From assembly GCF_001484765.1 (NCBI RefSeq), contig NZ_KQ947379.1:243939-307938 (forward strand): a stretch of 64,000 nt of DNA. The letters run 5' to 3'. Below, in pieces: positions 1 to 8,720 of this stretch. The notes under the pieces were generated by a model. The model did not search any database and was not told the origin of the DNA. It was given only the letters and a program-made list of their open reading frames with translations. Source of the DNA: Entomohabitans teleogrylli. GTDB lineage: Bacteria; Pseudomonadota; Gammaproteobacteria; Enterobacterales; Enterobacteriaceae. Made by a program: the position numbers and the translations under genes. Position 1 is the first letter of the stretch. Each line of letters starts with the position of its first letter.

Positions 1-122
1 TTGAGGATCCGCACCAGTAAAAACGTGAGGATAAACGCCAGCGCAATCCGGCAACCGTGAACAACCCGGTAATGGCGATAAACGCGGACTTCGAAAGGGG
101 TGAGTGATTTGTCGGGCCGCAC
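1..122 (-). CDS. yeeA: YeeA, FUSC-family inner-membrane protein (N-terminus only)
   Basis: This is the start of a FUSC/YccS-type aromatic-acid exporter-like membrane protein; the rest lies left of the window. The reverse strand encodes a protein beginning V-R-P-D-K-S-L-T-P-F-E followed by a VYRHYRVVHG stretch and a hydrophobic first helix. This matches the E. coli YeeA N-terminus as I remember it (MRADKSLSPFE...). I chose the GTG at 122 because it aligns with the E. coli start and has GGAG nine bases upstream. An in-frame ATG at 149 would add nine residues. In E. coli yeeA sits beside sbmC; here the gluconate dehydrogenase operon separates them. Confidence 0.8.
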   Translation of the reverse strand, partial: MRPDKSLTPFEVRVYRHYRVVHGCRIALAFILTFLLVRIL

Positions 123-396
123 GCGCGGGTCTCCAGCCAAAGAATGCATTGTAGCGATTTTTTGAGTGACATCACACAACGCGCCACACAGGAGATTACC
201 CGTCGCAGCGGGCGCCAGTCCAAACATAACACAAACAAATCACCCGCAATGCAGAAACATTCATTAACATTTACAACACAAAACCGCACAAACAACCCTT
301 TTCCTTACAAAGCGAAACGACCTACCCTTTATAGGGTATTCATTCACCGCACAAATTTTTCTGGTGAATTTTTCTTCGCCTGGTTAAGGAAGCAAC
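123..396. other. Divergent intergenic region between yeeA and the gluconate dehydrogenase operon
   Basis: This 274-base gap holds the promoters of two divergent genes. It turns clearly AT-rich from about 215 to 370. I found no operator or hairpin I could defend. An open frame across it (144-536) overlaps the true gamma-subunit start and has no recognisable product. Confidence 0.5.
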
Positions 397-1152
397 ATGC
401 GCAAACCACAAAAGACGCTACCGGGAGTCACCCGGCGGCAGGTGCTTGCCTGGTCTGGTGCTGCTCTGGCTTTAGGTACTGGTTCCGCAAAAGCGATAAC
501 AATAACTGGTACACCTGGCTGGCAGCCCTTTTCTGACAATCCCCCTGAAACCTTTTCTGAACCACACTGGCTGTTTTTAAATGACGCCGAAGTCGCCACT
601 CTTGAGGCCATTGTCGACCGGCTGATCCCGGAAGATGAGCTCAGCCCCGGCGGTAAAGAAGCCGGCTGCGCGGTATTTATCGATCGCCAGCTCCACGGTT
701 TCTACGGCAATTTCGAACGTCTGTATATGGAAGGCCCCTTCCAGCAGGGCACGCCGGAACAGGGCGATCAGTCTCCCCTGACGCCGCGCCAGCGCTATCG
801 CATCGGCCTTGCCGCCATTGATAACCACTGCCAGAAACAGTTCAGCAAACCCTTCCACCAGCTCAGCGCCGAACAGCAGGACACTCTGCTGCAGGGGCTG
901 GAGAAAGGCGACATCAAACTGGAAGGTATCGACAGCCAGCAGTTCTTCGCCCAGGTGTTGAACAACACGACTGAAGGTTTCTTTGCCGATCCCATCTACG
1001 GCGGCAACCGCGACATGGTGTCGTGGAAGATGATTGGTTTTCCCGGCGCGCGTTACGACTACCGGGATTTTATCGATCGTCACAATGAGGATCTGCATCT
1101 GGCGCCCGTCAGTATCAACGGCGGACCGGAATGGAATAATAAGAAGGGCTAA
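397..1152 (+). CDS. Gluconate 2-dehydrogenase, gamma (small) subunit
   Basis: This is the small subunit of the three-component, periplasm-facing gluconate 2-dehydrogenase that oxidises D-gluconate to 2-ketogluconate. It is 251 aa. The N-terminus has a Tat-type twin-arginine signal (T-R-R-Q-V-L at about residues 12-17, followed by a hydrophobic stretch ending ..GSAKA near residue 33). The mature part shows the family's conserved block ATLEAIVDRLIPEDELSPGG. The subunit is probably carried across the membrane together with the flavoprotein, which has no signal of its own. It is the first gene of the operon, and the flavoprotein gene starts 3 bases after its stop. Confidence 0.93.
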   Translation: MRKPQKTLPGVTRRQVLAWSGAALALGTGSAKAITITGTPGWQPFSDNPPETFSEPHWLFLNDAEVATLEAIVDRLIPEDELSPGGKEAGCAVFIDRQLHGFYGNFERLYMEGPFQQGTPEQGDQSPLTPRQRYRIGLAAIDNHCQKQFSKPFHQLSAEQQDTLLQGLEKGDIKLEGIDSQQFFAQVLNNTTEGFFADPIYGGNRDMVSWKMIGFPGARYDYRDFIDRHNEDLHLAPVSINGGPEWNNKKG

Positions 1153-1155
1153 GCA

Positions 1156-2916
1156 ATGGCAAAAAAACTACCACACACCGATGCCGTGGTGATTGGCCTC
1201 GGCTGGGCCGGCTCAATCATCGCCAAAGAGCTGGCGGATGCCGGCCTGCAGGTTATCGGTATTGAACGCGGCCCGTGGCGCGATACGGCGCGGGATTTTA
1301 ACGTCGCCAGCGCGCCGGACGAACTGCGCTATGTTCAGCGCCAGGAACTGATGCTGCGCACCCGCCAGAATACCTGCACCATGCGCAACAACCCTTCTCA
1401 GACCGCGCTGCCGATGCGCAGTTGGGGATCATTCCACCCTGGCAACGGTACCGGCGGCGCCGGCAACCACTGGGCGGGGATCACTTACCGCTTTCAGCCG
1501 CAGGAATTCCGGCTGAAAAGCTACCTGCAGGAACGTTACGGCGCCATTCCCGATGAGCTGGTGCTGCAGGACTGGGGCACCACCTGGGAAGAGATGGAGC
1601 CCCACTACATGGCGTTCGAACGCATTGCCGGGACCTCCGGTAAAGCCGGGGTGCTCAATGGCCAGCGCCAGGACGGCGGGAACCCGTTTGAAGGCTCGCG
1701 CTCCGGTGAATATCCGACTCCGCCGCTGAAACAGCCGTACGGCCCGGTACTGTTCGCCAACGCCGCGAAAAATCTTGGCTATACCCCTTTCCCGGTGCCA
1801 TCGTCGCTGGTCTCAGAGGCTTACACCAATCCGTACGGGGTTACCATGGGCCCGTGTACGTTTTGTGGTTTCTGTACCAACTACGGCTGCGCCAACTACT
1901 CCAAAGCCAGCGCCATCACCACTATCCTGCCGGCGCTGATGCGTCAGGACAATTTTGAGGCGCGCACCTTCTGCGAAGTGCTGAAGGTCAACACCGACAG
2001 CAGCGGCAAACGCGCCACCAGCGTCACCTACATTGACTCTTCCGGCGACGAGTGGGAACAGCCGGCGGACCTGATCATTGTCGCCGCCTTTACCTTTGAA
2101 AACGTGCGTCTGATGCTGCTGTCAGGTATCGGCAAGCCTTACGATCCGCTGACCAATAGCGGCACCACCGGGCGCAACTATGCCTACCAGACGGCGAATA
2201 ACGTTACCCTGTTTTTTGACGATAAGAAGTTCAATCCGTTTATCGGCGCCGGCGCGGTCGGTATGGGTATCGACGACTTCAACAATGATAATTTCGATCA
2301 CAGCGGGCTGGGATTCCTCGGGGGCGGCAGCATCCGCGTTACGCCGATCGGCGGCGCGCCTATCGCTTATCACCCGACGCCGCCCGGCGCGCCGAAATGG
2401 GGCAAAGGCTGGAAGCAGGCGATGGTGCAAAACTACCAGAGCACTATGTCGATCGGCTGCGAGGCGAGCAGCTACACCACCCGCACTAACTACCTGTCGC
2501 TGGACCCCAACTACAAAGACCGGCTGGGCCGCCCGCTGCTGCGCATCACCTTCGATTTCCCGGAAAACGATCTCAGGATGGCGCAGTACTGCACCAACAA
2601 AGTGGCGGAAATCGCCCGCGCAATGAACCCGCGGGAAATCGTCGCTAAGCCGGCCAGCGGGCACTGGAACAGCGTGCCATACCAGTCTTCTCATGTGGTG
2701 GGAGGATTCGTGATGGGCGCCGATCCGACTACCAGTTCCGTGAACAAGCATCTCCAGGTCTGGGATGTACCCAATCTGTTTGTGGTGGGGGCATCCGCCT
2801 TCCCCCAGAACCCGGGCTACAACCCCACCGGCACCGTCGGCGCGCTGGCGTTCAAGGCCGCTTACGCCATCAGGACTTACTGGCTGAAAAATCCCGGGGA
2901 GATGATCAACGTATGA
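1156..2916 (+). CDS. Gluconate 2-dehydrogenase, flavoprotein (alpha) subunit, GMC oxidoreductase
   Basis: This is the FAD-containing catalytic subunit (586 aa), which takes electrons from gluconate and passes them to the cytochrome c subunit. The N-terminal Rossmann motif VVIGLGWAGS (residues about 11-20) ends in the acidic-residue strand GLQVIGIERG. A cysteine cluster GPCTFCGFCTNYGC lies near residues 232-245. The C-terminal GMC_oxred_C region contains VVGASAFPQNPGYNPTGTVG. Length and order match the family. No signal peptide is seen, which fits export as a complex with the Tat-tagged gamma subunit. The stop overlaps the ATG of the cytochrome gene by 4 bases. Confidence 0.94.
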   Translation: MAKKLPHTDAVVIGLGWAGSIIAKELADAGLQVIGIERGPWRDTARDFNVASAPDELRYVQRQELMLRTRQNTCTMRNNPSQTALPMRSWGSFHPGNGTGGAGNHWAGITYRFQPQEFRLKSYLQERYGAIPDELVLQDWGTTWEEMEPHYMAFERIAGTSGKAGVLNGQRQDGGNPFEGSRSGEYPTPPLKQPYGPVLFANAAKNLGYTPFPVPSSLVSEAYTNPYGVTMGPCTFCGFCTNYGCANYSKASAITTILPALMRQDNFEARTFCEVLKVNTDSSGKRATSVTYIDSSGDEWEQPADLIIVAAFTFENVRLMLLSGIGKPYDPLTNSGTTGRNYAYQTANNVTLFFDDKKFNPFIGAGAVGMGIDDFNNDNFDHSGLGFLGGGSIRVTPIGGAPIAYHPTPPGAPKWGKGWKQAMVQNYQSTMSIGCEASSYTTRTNYLSLDPNYKDRLGRPLLRITFDFPENDLRMAQYCTNKVAEIARAMNPREIVAKPASGHWNSVPYQSSHVVGGFVMGADPTTSSVNKHLQVWDVPNLFVVGASAFPQNPGYNPTGTVGALAFKAAYAIRTYWLKNPGEMINV

Positions 2917-4133
2917 AACCGTTAATGGCTTTATCCCTGCTGGCCCTGAGCTGCGCGTTCGCCAGCCAGGCGCTGGCCCAGCCGGAGTTCGACCAGGTGG
3001 AAAAAGGGCGTTACCTCGCCACCGTCGGCGACTGCGCCGCCTGCCATACCGCCGATCCGGCCAAACCCTTCGCCGGCGGTATCGCGATAAAGACGCCGTT
3101 CGGCACCCTGGTGGGGGCCAATATTACGCCGGATACGGCGACCGGTATCGGCAACTGGACCTATGACGACTTCAGGCGCGCCATGTCGGAAGGTATAGGT
3201 CACGACGGCAAGCGACTGTACGGCGCGATGCCGTTTACCGCCTATACCAAAGTCACCGATGAAGATAACCGCGCTATCTGGGCGTATCTGCAGACCCTGC
3301 AGCCGATCAATAACCCGGTGGAAACCAACCAGTTGCCCTTCCCGTTCAGCGTGCGTACCAGCCTGATGGTCTGGAACTGGATGAACTTTGATAAAGGGGT
3401 CTATCAGCCGGATATGACGAAATCGGCAGAGTGGAACCGCGGCGCCTATCTGGTACAAGGACTCGGCCACTGCGGCACTTGCCATACGCCAAAAAATATC
3501 CTCGGCGGCGATAAGAACGATTTATTCCTGCAGGGCGCAGAGGTGGAAAACTGGTGGGCGCCGAATATTACCGCCAACAGCCACGAAGGGGTGGGCCGCT
3601 GGACCATTCAGGAGATTAAGGATTACCTGCGCACCGGCGTAAATCGCTACGATATCGCCTCCGGACCGATGGCCGAAGAGGTCAAACACTCTTCGCATGC
3701 CTGGAGCGATGCTGATTTACAGGCCGTCGCCGTCTACCTGAAATCGCTCGGCAAAACCGAGGGAAAAGGCCCGGAACCGCTGCCGGCGGATAACCCGCAG
3801 ATGGTCACCGGTAAAGCTATCTACTTCGATCGCTGTTCGGCGTGCCATACCTCTTCGGGCAAAGGAGAGAAGAATATCTTCCCGCAACTGGCCAGCAGCC
3901 CGTTAATCAACGCCCGGGAGCCGGTGTCGTTGATGCGCGTCGTGCTGGCCGGTAGCCGCGGCGTGGATACCGACAGCCGCCCGACCGCGCCGGCGATGCC
4001 GTCTTTCGCGGCCACCATGACCGACCAGCAGATCGCCGATGTCCTCACCTACATCCGCAACAGCTGGGACAACGCCGCGCCGGCAGTGAGCGCCAGCGAT
4101 GTGCAGGCGATGCGCGAAAAGCTGCAGGAATAA
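2913..4133 (+). CDS. Gluconate 2-dehydrogenase, triheme cytochrome c subunit
   Basis: This is the membrane-associated electron-transfer subunit (406 aa) that passes electrons from the flavoprotein to ubiquinone or the terminal oxidase. It has a Sec signal peptide of about 22 residues ending ..SQALA. Three CXXCH heme sites are visible: CAACH at residues 41-45, CGTCH in the middle and CSACH toward the C-terminus. This three-heme layout is typical of GADH, sorbitol-DH and alcohol-DH cytochrome subunits. Translation is coupled to the flavoprotein gene by an ATGA overlap. A strong hairpin follows the stop. Confidence 0.94.
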   Translation: MKPLMALSLLALSCAFASQALAQPEFDQVEKGRYLATVGDCAACHTADPAKPFAGGIAIKTPFGTLVGANITPDTATGIGNWTYDDFRRAMSEGIGHDGKRLYGAMPFTAYTKVTDEDNRAIWAYLQTLQPINNPVETNQLPFPFSVRTSLMVWNWMNFDKGVYQPDMTKSAEWNRGAYLVQGLGHCGTCHTPKNILGGDKNDLFLQGAEVENWWAPNITANSHEGVGRWTIQEIKDYLRTGVNRYDIASGPMAEEVKHSSHAWSDADLQAVAVYLKSLGKTEGKGPEPLPADNPQMVTGKAIYFDRCSACHTSSGKGEKNIFPQLASSPLINAREPVSLMRVVLAGSRGVDTDSRPTAPAMPSFAATMTDQQIADVLTYIRNSWDNAAPAVSASDVQAMREKLQE

Positions 4134-4142
4134 TCCCTGCGC

Positions 4143-4170
4143 CCCCGGCCATCATGGCCGGGGTGTTTTT
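4143..4170 (+). terminator. Rho-independent terminator of the gluconate dehydrogenase operon
   Basis: An 8-bp GC stem (CCCCGGCC at 4143-4150 with GGCCGGGG at 4156-4163) is followed by TGTTTTT. It begins 10 bases after the cytochrome stop and faces the end of the convergent sbmC gene. Confidence 0.9.
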
Positions 4171-4175
4171 GCAAA

Positions 4176-4646
4176 CTATGCTTTTTCCTGCACCGCAATA
4201 TACATATCAAATTCCCAGACGCCGCTTTCCGAGCCATCGTTCAGATAGTGGTCGAACGTGGGTTTTGGACTAAAGGTGTATTTTTCGTCCTGCATCAGGG
4301 CGCTGAAGAAATCCATCCACGGCGCGGCGAAGTTGTTGTCATCCACCCTGGCATGGGCCACCGCATACAGCCCGCCTTCGATTTGAGTCAGAATCACCCC
4401 TTCGCTGTTATCGGGAATAACAAAATCTTCGGGTACCGAAATCACTGTATCGCAGCGCAATTTTTCCGGAGGCGTGATTTCCGGATTGTCGTAATACACG
4501 GCCAGCCATTCACCGCTGTGAATATTGTTGCTCTTCACCCACAGCGCCAGCTGATCAAATCCCTGGCAGACGGTCGTTTCCCACGGCCCAACCATATGGA
4601 ACCCGGCGACGGTACGCCCGGGCCACGACTGGATCTGGTAGTTCAT
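4176..4646 (-). CDS. sbmC: SbmC/GyrI, DNA gyrase inhibitor
   Basis: This 156-aa protein of the GyrI-like superfamily binds DNA gyrase and protects cells against gyrase poisons such as microcin B17. It starts MNYQIQSWPGRTVAGFHMVG and keeps the blocks YYDNPEITPPEKLRCDTV and NSEGVILTQIEGGLYAVA. These match E. coli SbmC almost word for word. AAGGAGGAAAGG lies just upstream of the ATG. A LexA box 27 bases upstream of the start indicates SOS control, as in E. coli. It is a single-gene unit converging on the gluconate dehydrogenase operon. Confidence 0.95.
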   Translation of the reverse strand: MNYQIQSWPGRTVAGFHMVGPWETTVCQGFDQLALWVKSNNIHSGEWLAVYYDNPEITPPEKLRCDTVISVPEDFVIPDNSEGVILTQIEGGLYAVAHARVDDNNFAAPWMDFFSALMQDEKYTFSPKPTFDHYLNDGSESGVWEFDMYIAVQEKA

Positions 4647-4672
4647 ACCCTTTCCTCCTTCGATTAAAATTA

Positions 4673-4688
4673 CTGTATTTTTATACAG
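4673..4688 (-). promoter_or_regulatory. LexA (SOS) box of sbmC
   Basis: CTGTATTTTTATACAG is a 16-bp match to the LexA consensus CTG-N10-CAG, with the AT-rich core and near-perfect dyad expected of a strong site. It lies 27 bases upstream of the sbmC ATG, where repressor would cover the promoter. Confidence 0.9.
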
Positions 4689-4805
4689 GTTAATCTATGA
4701 GAGACAAGCCCGCAGAGGTAATTATGTGAGCAGTATTCCACTTAGGCCAGGCGCAGCGGCGCTTTAGAGATGGGACTCAGGAGTCTATTCGCTCAGCCGC
4801 ACCGG

Positions 4806-5211
4806 CCCTTCCATATACACAGAAAGCCACAGCCACAGCATTATTTCCATAAATCAGCAGAACTGACTGCGGGGGTTTTAATTCCGGCTTAAATCGCCGC
4901 ACATTTTCACGGCTGGCCGGATCAGGCCGGAGGGAACCGACCTGAAGGGAAGCCTGGGCAGGGACAAAACGCCACTGGCGTTTTGCACGACGCCTGCGTC
5001 GGCCCTGAAGGGGTGAGCCCCGTTTCAGACGGGGCGAATAAATGTTGTCTTCCCCGACCCGAAGACAGACGTCAAAATGTGCGGGTACCGCGCAGCGGCG
5101 ATTTTGGGCCGGGAGCCGGGAGTCCAGAGGACGCGGCGGTGAGCGTCCTCCGGCCGTTCACTAATATCAGGAGCCCGGGAAGGCACAGACATCAAGTGAA
5201 CGGAACTCCCC
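4806..5211 (+). repeat. Long dispersed repeat, copy 1 (about 400 bp, hairpin-rich)
   Basis: This block is about 90% identical by eye to 57758-58148, in the same orientation and 53 kb away. It contains several self-complementary elements: CAAAACGCCA-C-TGGCGTTTTG (4965-4985), CGACGCCTGCGTCG just after it, CCCCGT/ACGGGG around 5020, and AGGACGC/GCGTCCT around 5120-5148. Short open frames run through it on both strands, but the copies differ by indels that break them, so I regard it as non-coding. No transposase, terminal TG/CA or target duplication was found. Confidence 0.85.
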
Positions 5212-5310
5212 ACCTACTGGAGAGCCCCTCCAGTTGAAGAGCCTCCCCCCAACTGGAGCCCCCTCCGCCCCCGACAAACCAAACGCCCCGGAGCGAACGT
5301 CCCCCTACCC
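5212..5310. other. Cytosine-rich tail after repeat copy 1
   Basis: About 100 bases with extreme strand asymmetry (C-rich top strand), including repeated CCCCTCCAGTTG / CCCCAACTGGAG units. On the minus strand the sequence across the end of the next gene reads GGGGTAGGGGTAGGGGG (positions 5317-5301), a four-tract pattern capable of forming a G-quadruplex. Copy 2 of the repeat ends in a similar C-rich tail. Confidence 0.6.
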
Positions 5311-7821
5311 CTACCCCTCACACAAACTCACCACGCCCCCCTTACCATCCACCCTCACCCGCATACCATTGCTGAGAATCTGCATCACATCACGCACGCT
5401 CATCACCGCCGGCAGTTGTAGCTCACGGGCCGTCACCGCGCCGTGAGACAGCGGCCCGCCGCTTTCGGTTATCACCCCGCTGGCGCGGTAAAACAACGAT
5501 GTCCAGGCCGGGTTAGTGGTCCGCGCCACCAGAATCGCCCCTTTCGGGAAAGCGGCAAACTCTTCCGGGCCGTGAACCAGAAACACCTCCCCTTCCACAA
5601 CGCCCGGGCTGCCCGCCATCCCCTGCAACTGATTGCCCGCCGGCACCACCGGGGTTGCAGCCTCATCCCCATAGCACCACGCCGGACTGCGGCGCTTCGC
5701 AGACCGCCAGGCGTCGCGATTGGCCCGCACCCGCTCAGCCAGTTCGGCAAAATCGTCCTGCTCAATGGCGTGCCGCAAATCGGCAAAAGAGGCAAACCAG
5801 AGATCGTCAGTGGTACTCAGCACGCCGCGCTGCACCAGCAATTCCCCCAGCTCGCGCACCCCTTTGCGGAACGGCAGCGTCAGGCGAGTAGTCTGGTAGT
5901 GCTCCAGATCGTCCAGCCAGGTGTACTCCCGCGCCAGGCGGATCACCTCCTCAACGAAGTAGCGCAAATCTTCCGGCACCCCGCTCAGCAGCGCATGCTG
6001 GGCCGCCGATGCCTCCAGCTTAATAGCCAGCGCCTTCGCCGCCCGATCTTCATCCGCCAGTTCTACCAGCATTTTCAGTTGATCGAGCACCACATGGGGC
6101 GCCTCCAGCCAGGTAGGATAGTAAGCGTCAAAGTCCAGTTCCCGGTGACCGTGGCGCTGCAGGAATTGCCAGAATGCCTGGTCGAAGGCCGGATAGCCGG
6201 CAAGCTGCGCCACCAGTTGCTGCGACGGGGTCTGTTCAAAGGCCGCGAGTAACCCTGAATCCAGACGCACCTGGCGCGACAGCGCCCACAGCTCGGCGTT
6301 AACCTGGCCGGTTTTGGTGTCGGAAACCGACAGCAGCAAATCGAACATCGACTTAGCCTGCGCGGGCGGCATCGACATCTGCAGGATCTGGTACAACACG
6401 GCGTACAGCGTACGCTGCGTCAGGGAAATCGCGATATTCGGCAGGAAATAGCGGGTACCGGCGTCGCGCACCCGCAGAATATAATCCCAGCACGCCTTCA
6501 CCCCCTGCTGCCCGGGCTGTTCGCGCATCAGCGCGCCGATCTCCAGCAGATACGTGTCCAGATCGCGCATCCAGCGCACCGGCAGTTCCTGAACCCAGGC
6601 GTAGCGTCGGGCCAGTTCCGGCAGCGCCGCGCGCAGTTGCTCAATCGAGCTGATCCCGGCAGGCATCCGCCCGGCATACAGTTCAACGGCATTCTGGTTG
6701 CCATAGACGTAGCTGTCTTTCACCGCAAACCATTTACCGCCGAAATGCGGCAGCCCCATCAGTGAAAAAGAAAAGTTCAGCGACTGATGAAACCCCTCCT
6801 CCACCAGATCCCAGGTCAGGGGCGTGACGGCATTAGGGAAACGCTCCGCGGACTCATCGCGGGTCCAGCGTTCGGGAATAAACGTCACCGGCCGCGACTG
6901 CAGCAGATACAGCGCGTCGCCGGAAAACGCCCATTCAATATCCTGAGGAAAACCAAAAAACGCCTGAGCGGTACGGGCGATGCGCGCCACCTGGCAGCAC
7001 TGCGCGTCGTTCAGCGAATTCTCGCGCTGGCGGGATGCCGCGACCGGCACCTCACGCACGCCCCCGGGACCTTTCAGCAGGATGGTGGTTTTCTGGCCGG
7101 GATGGCGTTCGGTGACCGTCAGCGCCGGCACCGCAACGCGGTATTCATCCACTTCGCACTCTCCGCCCACCACGCTCTCCCCCAGCCCAAAGCAGGCGTT
7201 GATCAACACGGTATCGAGCTGCCCACGCACCGGATCGATGGAAAATGCCACGCCGGCGGCATCATTTTCCGTCATCTCCACCATCTGCTGAATCACCACC
7301 GCCATGGCGGCGTCGAGATGGGCGACCCCGAGGCGCTCGCGGTAACGCATGGCGTGCTCATTCCACAGGGAGGCATAACACGCCCGCACGGCATCCAGGA
7401 TCGCCGCGTCGCCGCGCAGGTTGAGGAAGGTATCGTGCTGGCCGGCGAAAGCCGCTCCGGGTAAATCTTCAAAGGTGGATGATGAACGCACCGCCACATT
7501 CCAGTCCTGAGCCCCCAGCGCCGCCAGTTGCGCGACGATCGCCGCGCGCTGCGTCGCGGGCAGCGGCTGCTGGCCGATCAGCGTCTGAATAGCGGCGCTG
7601 CAAACGGTAAGATCGTGTTCACTCGCCAGCAGAGTCGCCAGTTGTTCGCGGATGGGGGCGATAAAGTCCCGATAGGCGCCGGCGGTAACAATCATCCCGG
7701 GCGGCACCGGTAACTGCGCGGCGGTCAGGCGCGCCAGACTGGCCCCTTTTCCACCGCTGAGCGCCAGCTCCGTAGCGGCTACGTCGTGAAATGCCAGAAC
7801 CGGCGTCAGTGTCATCGACAT
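5311..7821 (-). CDS. PEP synthase / rifampicin phosphotransferase-like enzyme
   Basis: This 836-aa protein has the two outer domains of the PEP-synthase family. The N-terminal ATP-grasp domain has SGGKGASLARL near residue 18, AVRSSSTFEDLPGAAFAGQHD near 110, INACFGLGESVVGGE and LQSRPVT at about 310. The C-terminal swivelling phosphohistidine domain has GGPLSHGAVTARELQLPAV with the catalytic His at about residue 793. There is no C-terminal TIM barrel, so it is not a normal PpsA. The architecture and length resemble rifampicin phosphotransferase and other ATP-to-His phosphotransferases with a variable middle domain. The natural substrate is unknown. It is the last gene of a three-gene operon, and its ATG lies inside the end of the PAP2 gene, suggesting a role in lipid or phospho-lipid chemistry rather than antibiotic resistance. 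Confidence 0.75.
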   Translation of the reverse strand: MSMTLTPVLAFHDVAATELALSGGKGASLARLTAAQLPVPPGMIVTAGAYRDFIAPIREQLATLLASEHDLTVCSAAIQTLIGQQPLPATQRAAIVAQLAALGAQDWNVAVRSSSTFEDLPGAAFAGQHDTFLNLRGDAAILDAVRACYASLWNEHAMRYRERLGVAHLDAAMAVVIQQMVEMTENDAAGVAFSIDPVRGQLDTVLINACFGLGESVVGGECEVDEYRVAVPALTVTERHPGQKTTILLKGPGGVREVPVAASRQRENSLNDAQCCQVARIARTAQAFFGFPQDIEWAFSGDALYLLQSRPVTFIPERWTRDESAERFPNAVTPLTWDLVEEGFHQSLNFSFSLMGLPHFGGKWFAVKDSYVYGNQNAVELYAGRMPAGISSIEQLRAALPELARRYAWVQELPVRWMRDLDTYLLEIGALMREQPGQQGVKACWDYILRVRDAGTRYFLPNIAISLTQRTLYAVLYQILQMSMPPAQAKSMFDLLLSVSDTKTGQVNAELWALSRQVRLDSGLLAAFEQTPSQQLVAQLAGYPAFDQAFWQFLQRHGHRELDFDAYYPTWLEAPHVVLDQLKMLVELADEDRAAKALAIKLEASAAQHALLSGVPEDLRYFVEEVIRLAREYTWLDDLEHYQTTRLTLPFRKGVRELGELLVQRGVLSTTDDLWFASFADLRHAIEQDDFAELAERVRANRDAWRSAKRRSPAWCYGDEAATPVVPAGNQLQGMAGSPGVVEGEVFLVHGPEEFAAFPKGAILVARTTNPAWTSLFYRASGVITESGGPLSHGAVTARELQLPAVMSVRDVMQILSNGMRVRVDGKGGVVSLCEG

Positions 7822-8720
7822 TGTGTCATCCTTATCTTGTCTTTGGGTCTGGCGAAGCCGCTGCGGCGTAGCCAGAGAATCACGCCTGCCGCGCTTAACG
7901 TGCCGGCAATCAGATCGATGCCGTAGTGATAGCGCAGATACAGAGTGGCCAGAATCAGTCCTGCCACCAGCGGCGACAGGATCAACAGTAATAGCGTGTG
8001 GCGGCGTATCAGCAGGTAGCCGAGGACATACAGGCTGATGCCGCAGTGCAGGCTGGGAAACACATCCATACCGGTCCCCCCCTGGGCCACCAGCCCGGTC
8101 AGCAACGCCGTCATGGCGCCGCCGGGGGCCGGATAGCTGAATACCTCAGGAAACGCGATATAGGGCCCGGCCGCCGGCACCAGCAGATAGCCGGTAAAAC
8201 CGATCAGATACATCAGCATCAGACCATACAGAAAGCCCTTCGCCGCCGGGGTATAGCGGCGAAAAGCGCAGAAGATCACCGGCACCAGGATAATGAAGTA
8301 AAAAGAGAGGTAACAAAGACTCATCAGTTCGCTGAGCCACACCTGCTGCCAGCCCAGCAGATGTTCGGTGGCGCTCTGGCCGCCAAACAGCCAGCGGTCG
8401 ATGGCCAGCAACTGACTATCCGCAGAGCGCGGCATCGCCAACTGGATAGCCTTAAACAGCGGAAACGCCAGCCAGCTGGCGGCGAACTGTAGTATCCCCA
8501 ACCAACTGCGCCAGCGTCGCGAATCGGCGGTCATCGCTTTGAGCAATAACAGCCACGCCGCCACGCTCAACGCCGCCGGCGCGATAAACTGCCCGTCCCC
8601 CAGCCGCCAGGTACTGACAATCCCCAGCAGGTTAATCAGGCCGATCTGCCCCCACCACAGCCAGTAGCCAGGGCGATTACCCTCCCCGGATGCCGTATTC
8701 AGAAAGATATTAGCGGTCAT
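7812..8720 (-). CDS. PAP2/AUR1-like membrane phosphatase or phosphotransferase
   Basis: An integral membrane protein (302 aa from the chosen start) with several hydrophobic helices and PAP2-superfamily catalytic motifs: FPSLHCGIS in the C-terminal half and YHYGIDLIAG about 40 residues later. These resemble inositolphosphorylceramide-synthase (AUR1)-type enzymes more than classic PgpB. It probably acts on a lipid phosphate at the periplasmic side of the inner membrane. I chose the ATG at 8720 because AAAGGGA lies about 8 bases upstream; a start at 8738 would add six residues but has no proper ribosome site. It overlaps the acyltransferase end by 11 bases and the PEP-synthase-like gene by 10. 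Confidence 0.8.
   Translation of the reverse strand: MTANIFLNTASGEGNRPGYWLWWGQIGLINLLGIVSTWRLGDGQFIAPAALSVAAWLLLLKAMTADSRRWRSWLGILQFAASWLAFPLFKAIQLAMPRSADSQLLAIDRWLFGGQSATEHLLGWQQVWLSELMSLCYLSFYFIILVPVIFCAFRRYTPAAKGFLYGLMLMYLIGFTGYLLVPAAGPYIAFPEVFSYPAPGGAMTALLTGLVAQGGTGMDVFPSLHCGISLYVLGYLLIRRHTLLLLILSPLVAGLILATLYLRYHYGIDLIAGTLSAAGVILWLRRSGFARPKDKIRMTQCR

Noticed and set aside
144-536. Plus-strand frame of 130 aa ahead of the gluconate dehydrogenase operon
   Set aside because: It overlaps the Tat signal of the gamma subunit in another frame, has no ribosome site and a low-quality composition.
2122-2751. Minus-strand frame of 209 aa inside the flavoprotein gene
   Set aside because: Arg/His-rich shadow of a GC-rich gene; the opposite strand has a clear GMC oxidoreductase.
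4983-5237. Short frames within both copies of the dispersed repeat (also 5025-5213 and 57799-58098, 57986-58975)
   Set aside because: Frames are not kept between the copies because of indels, and the products have the Arg/Pro-rich look of translated hairpins.
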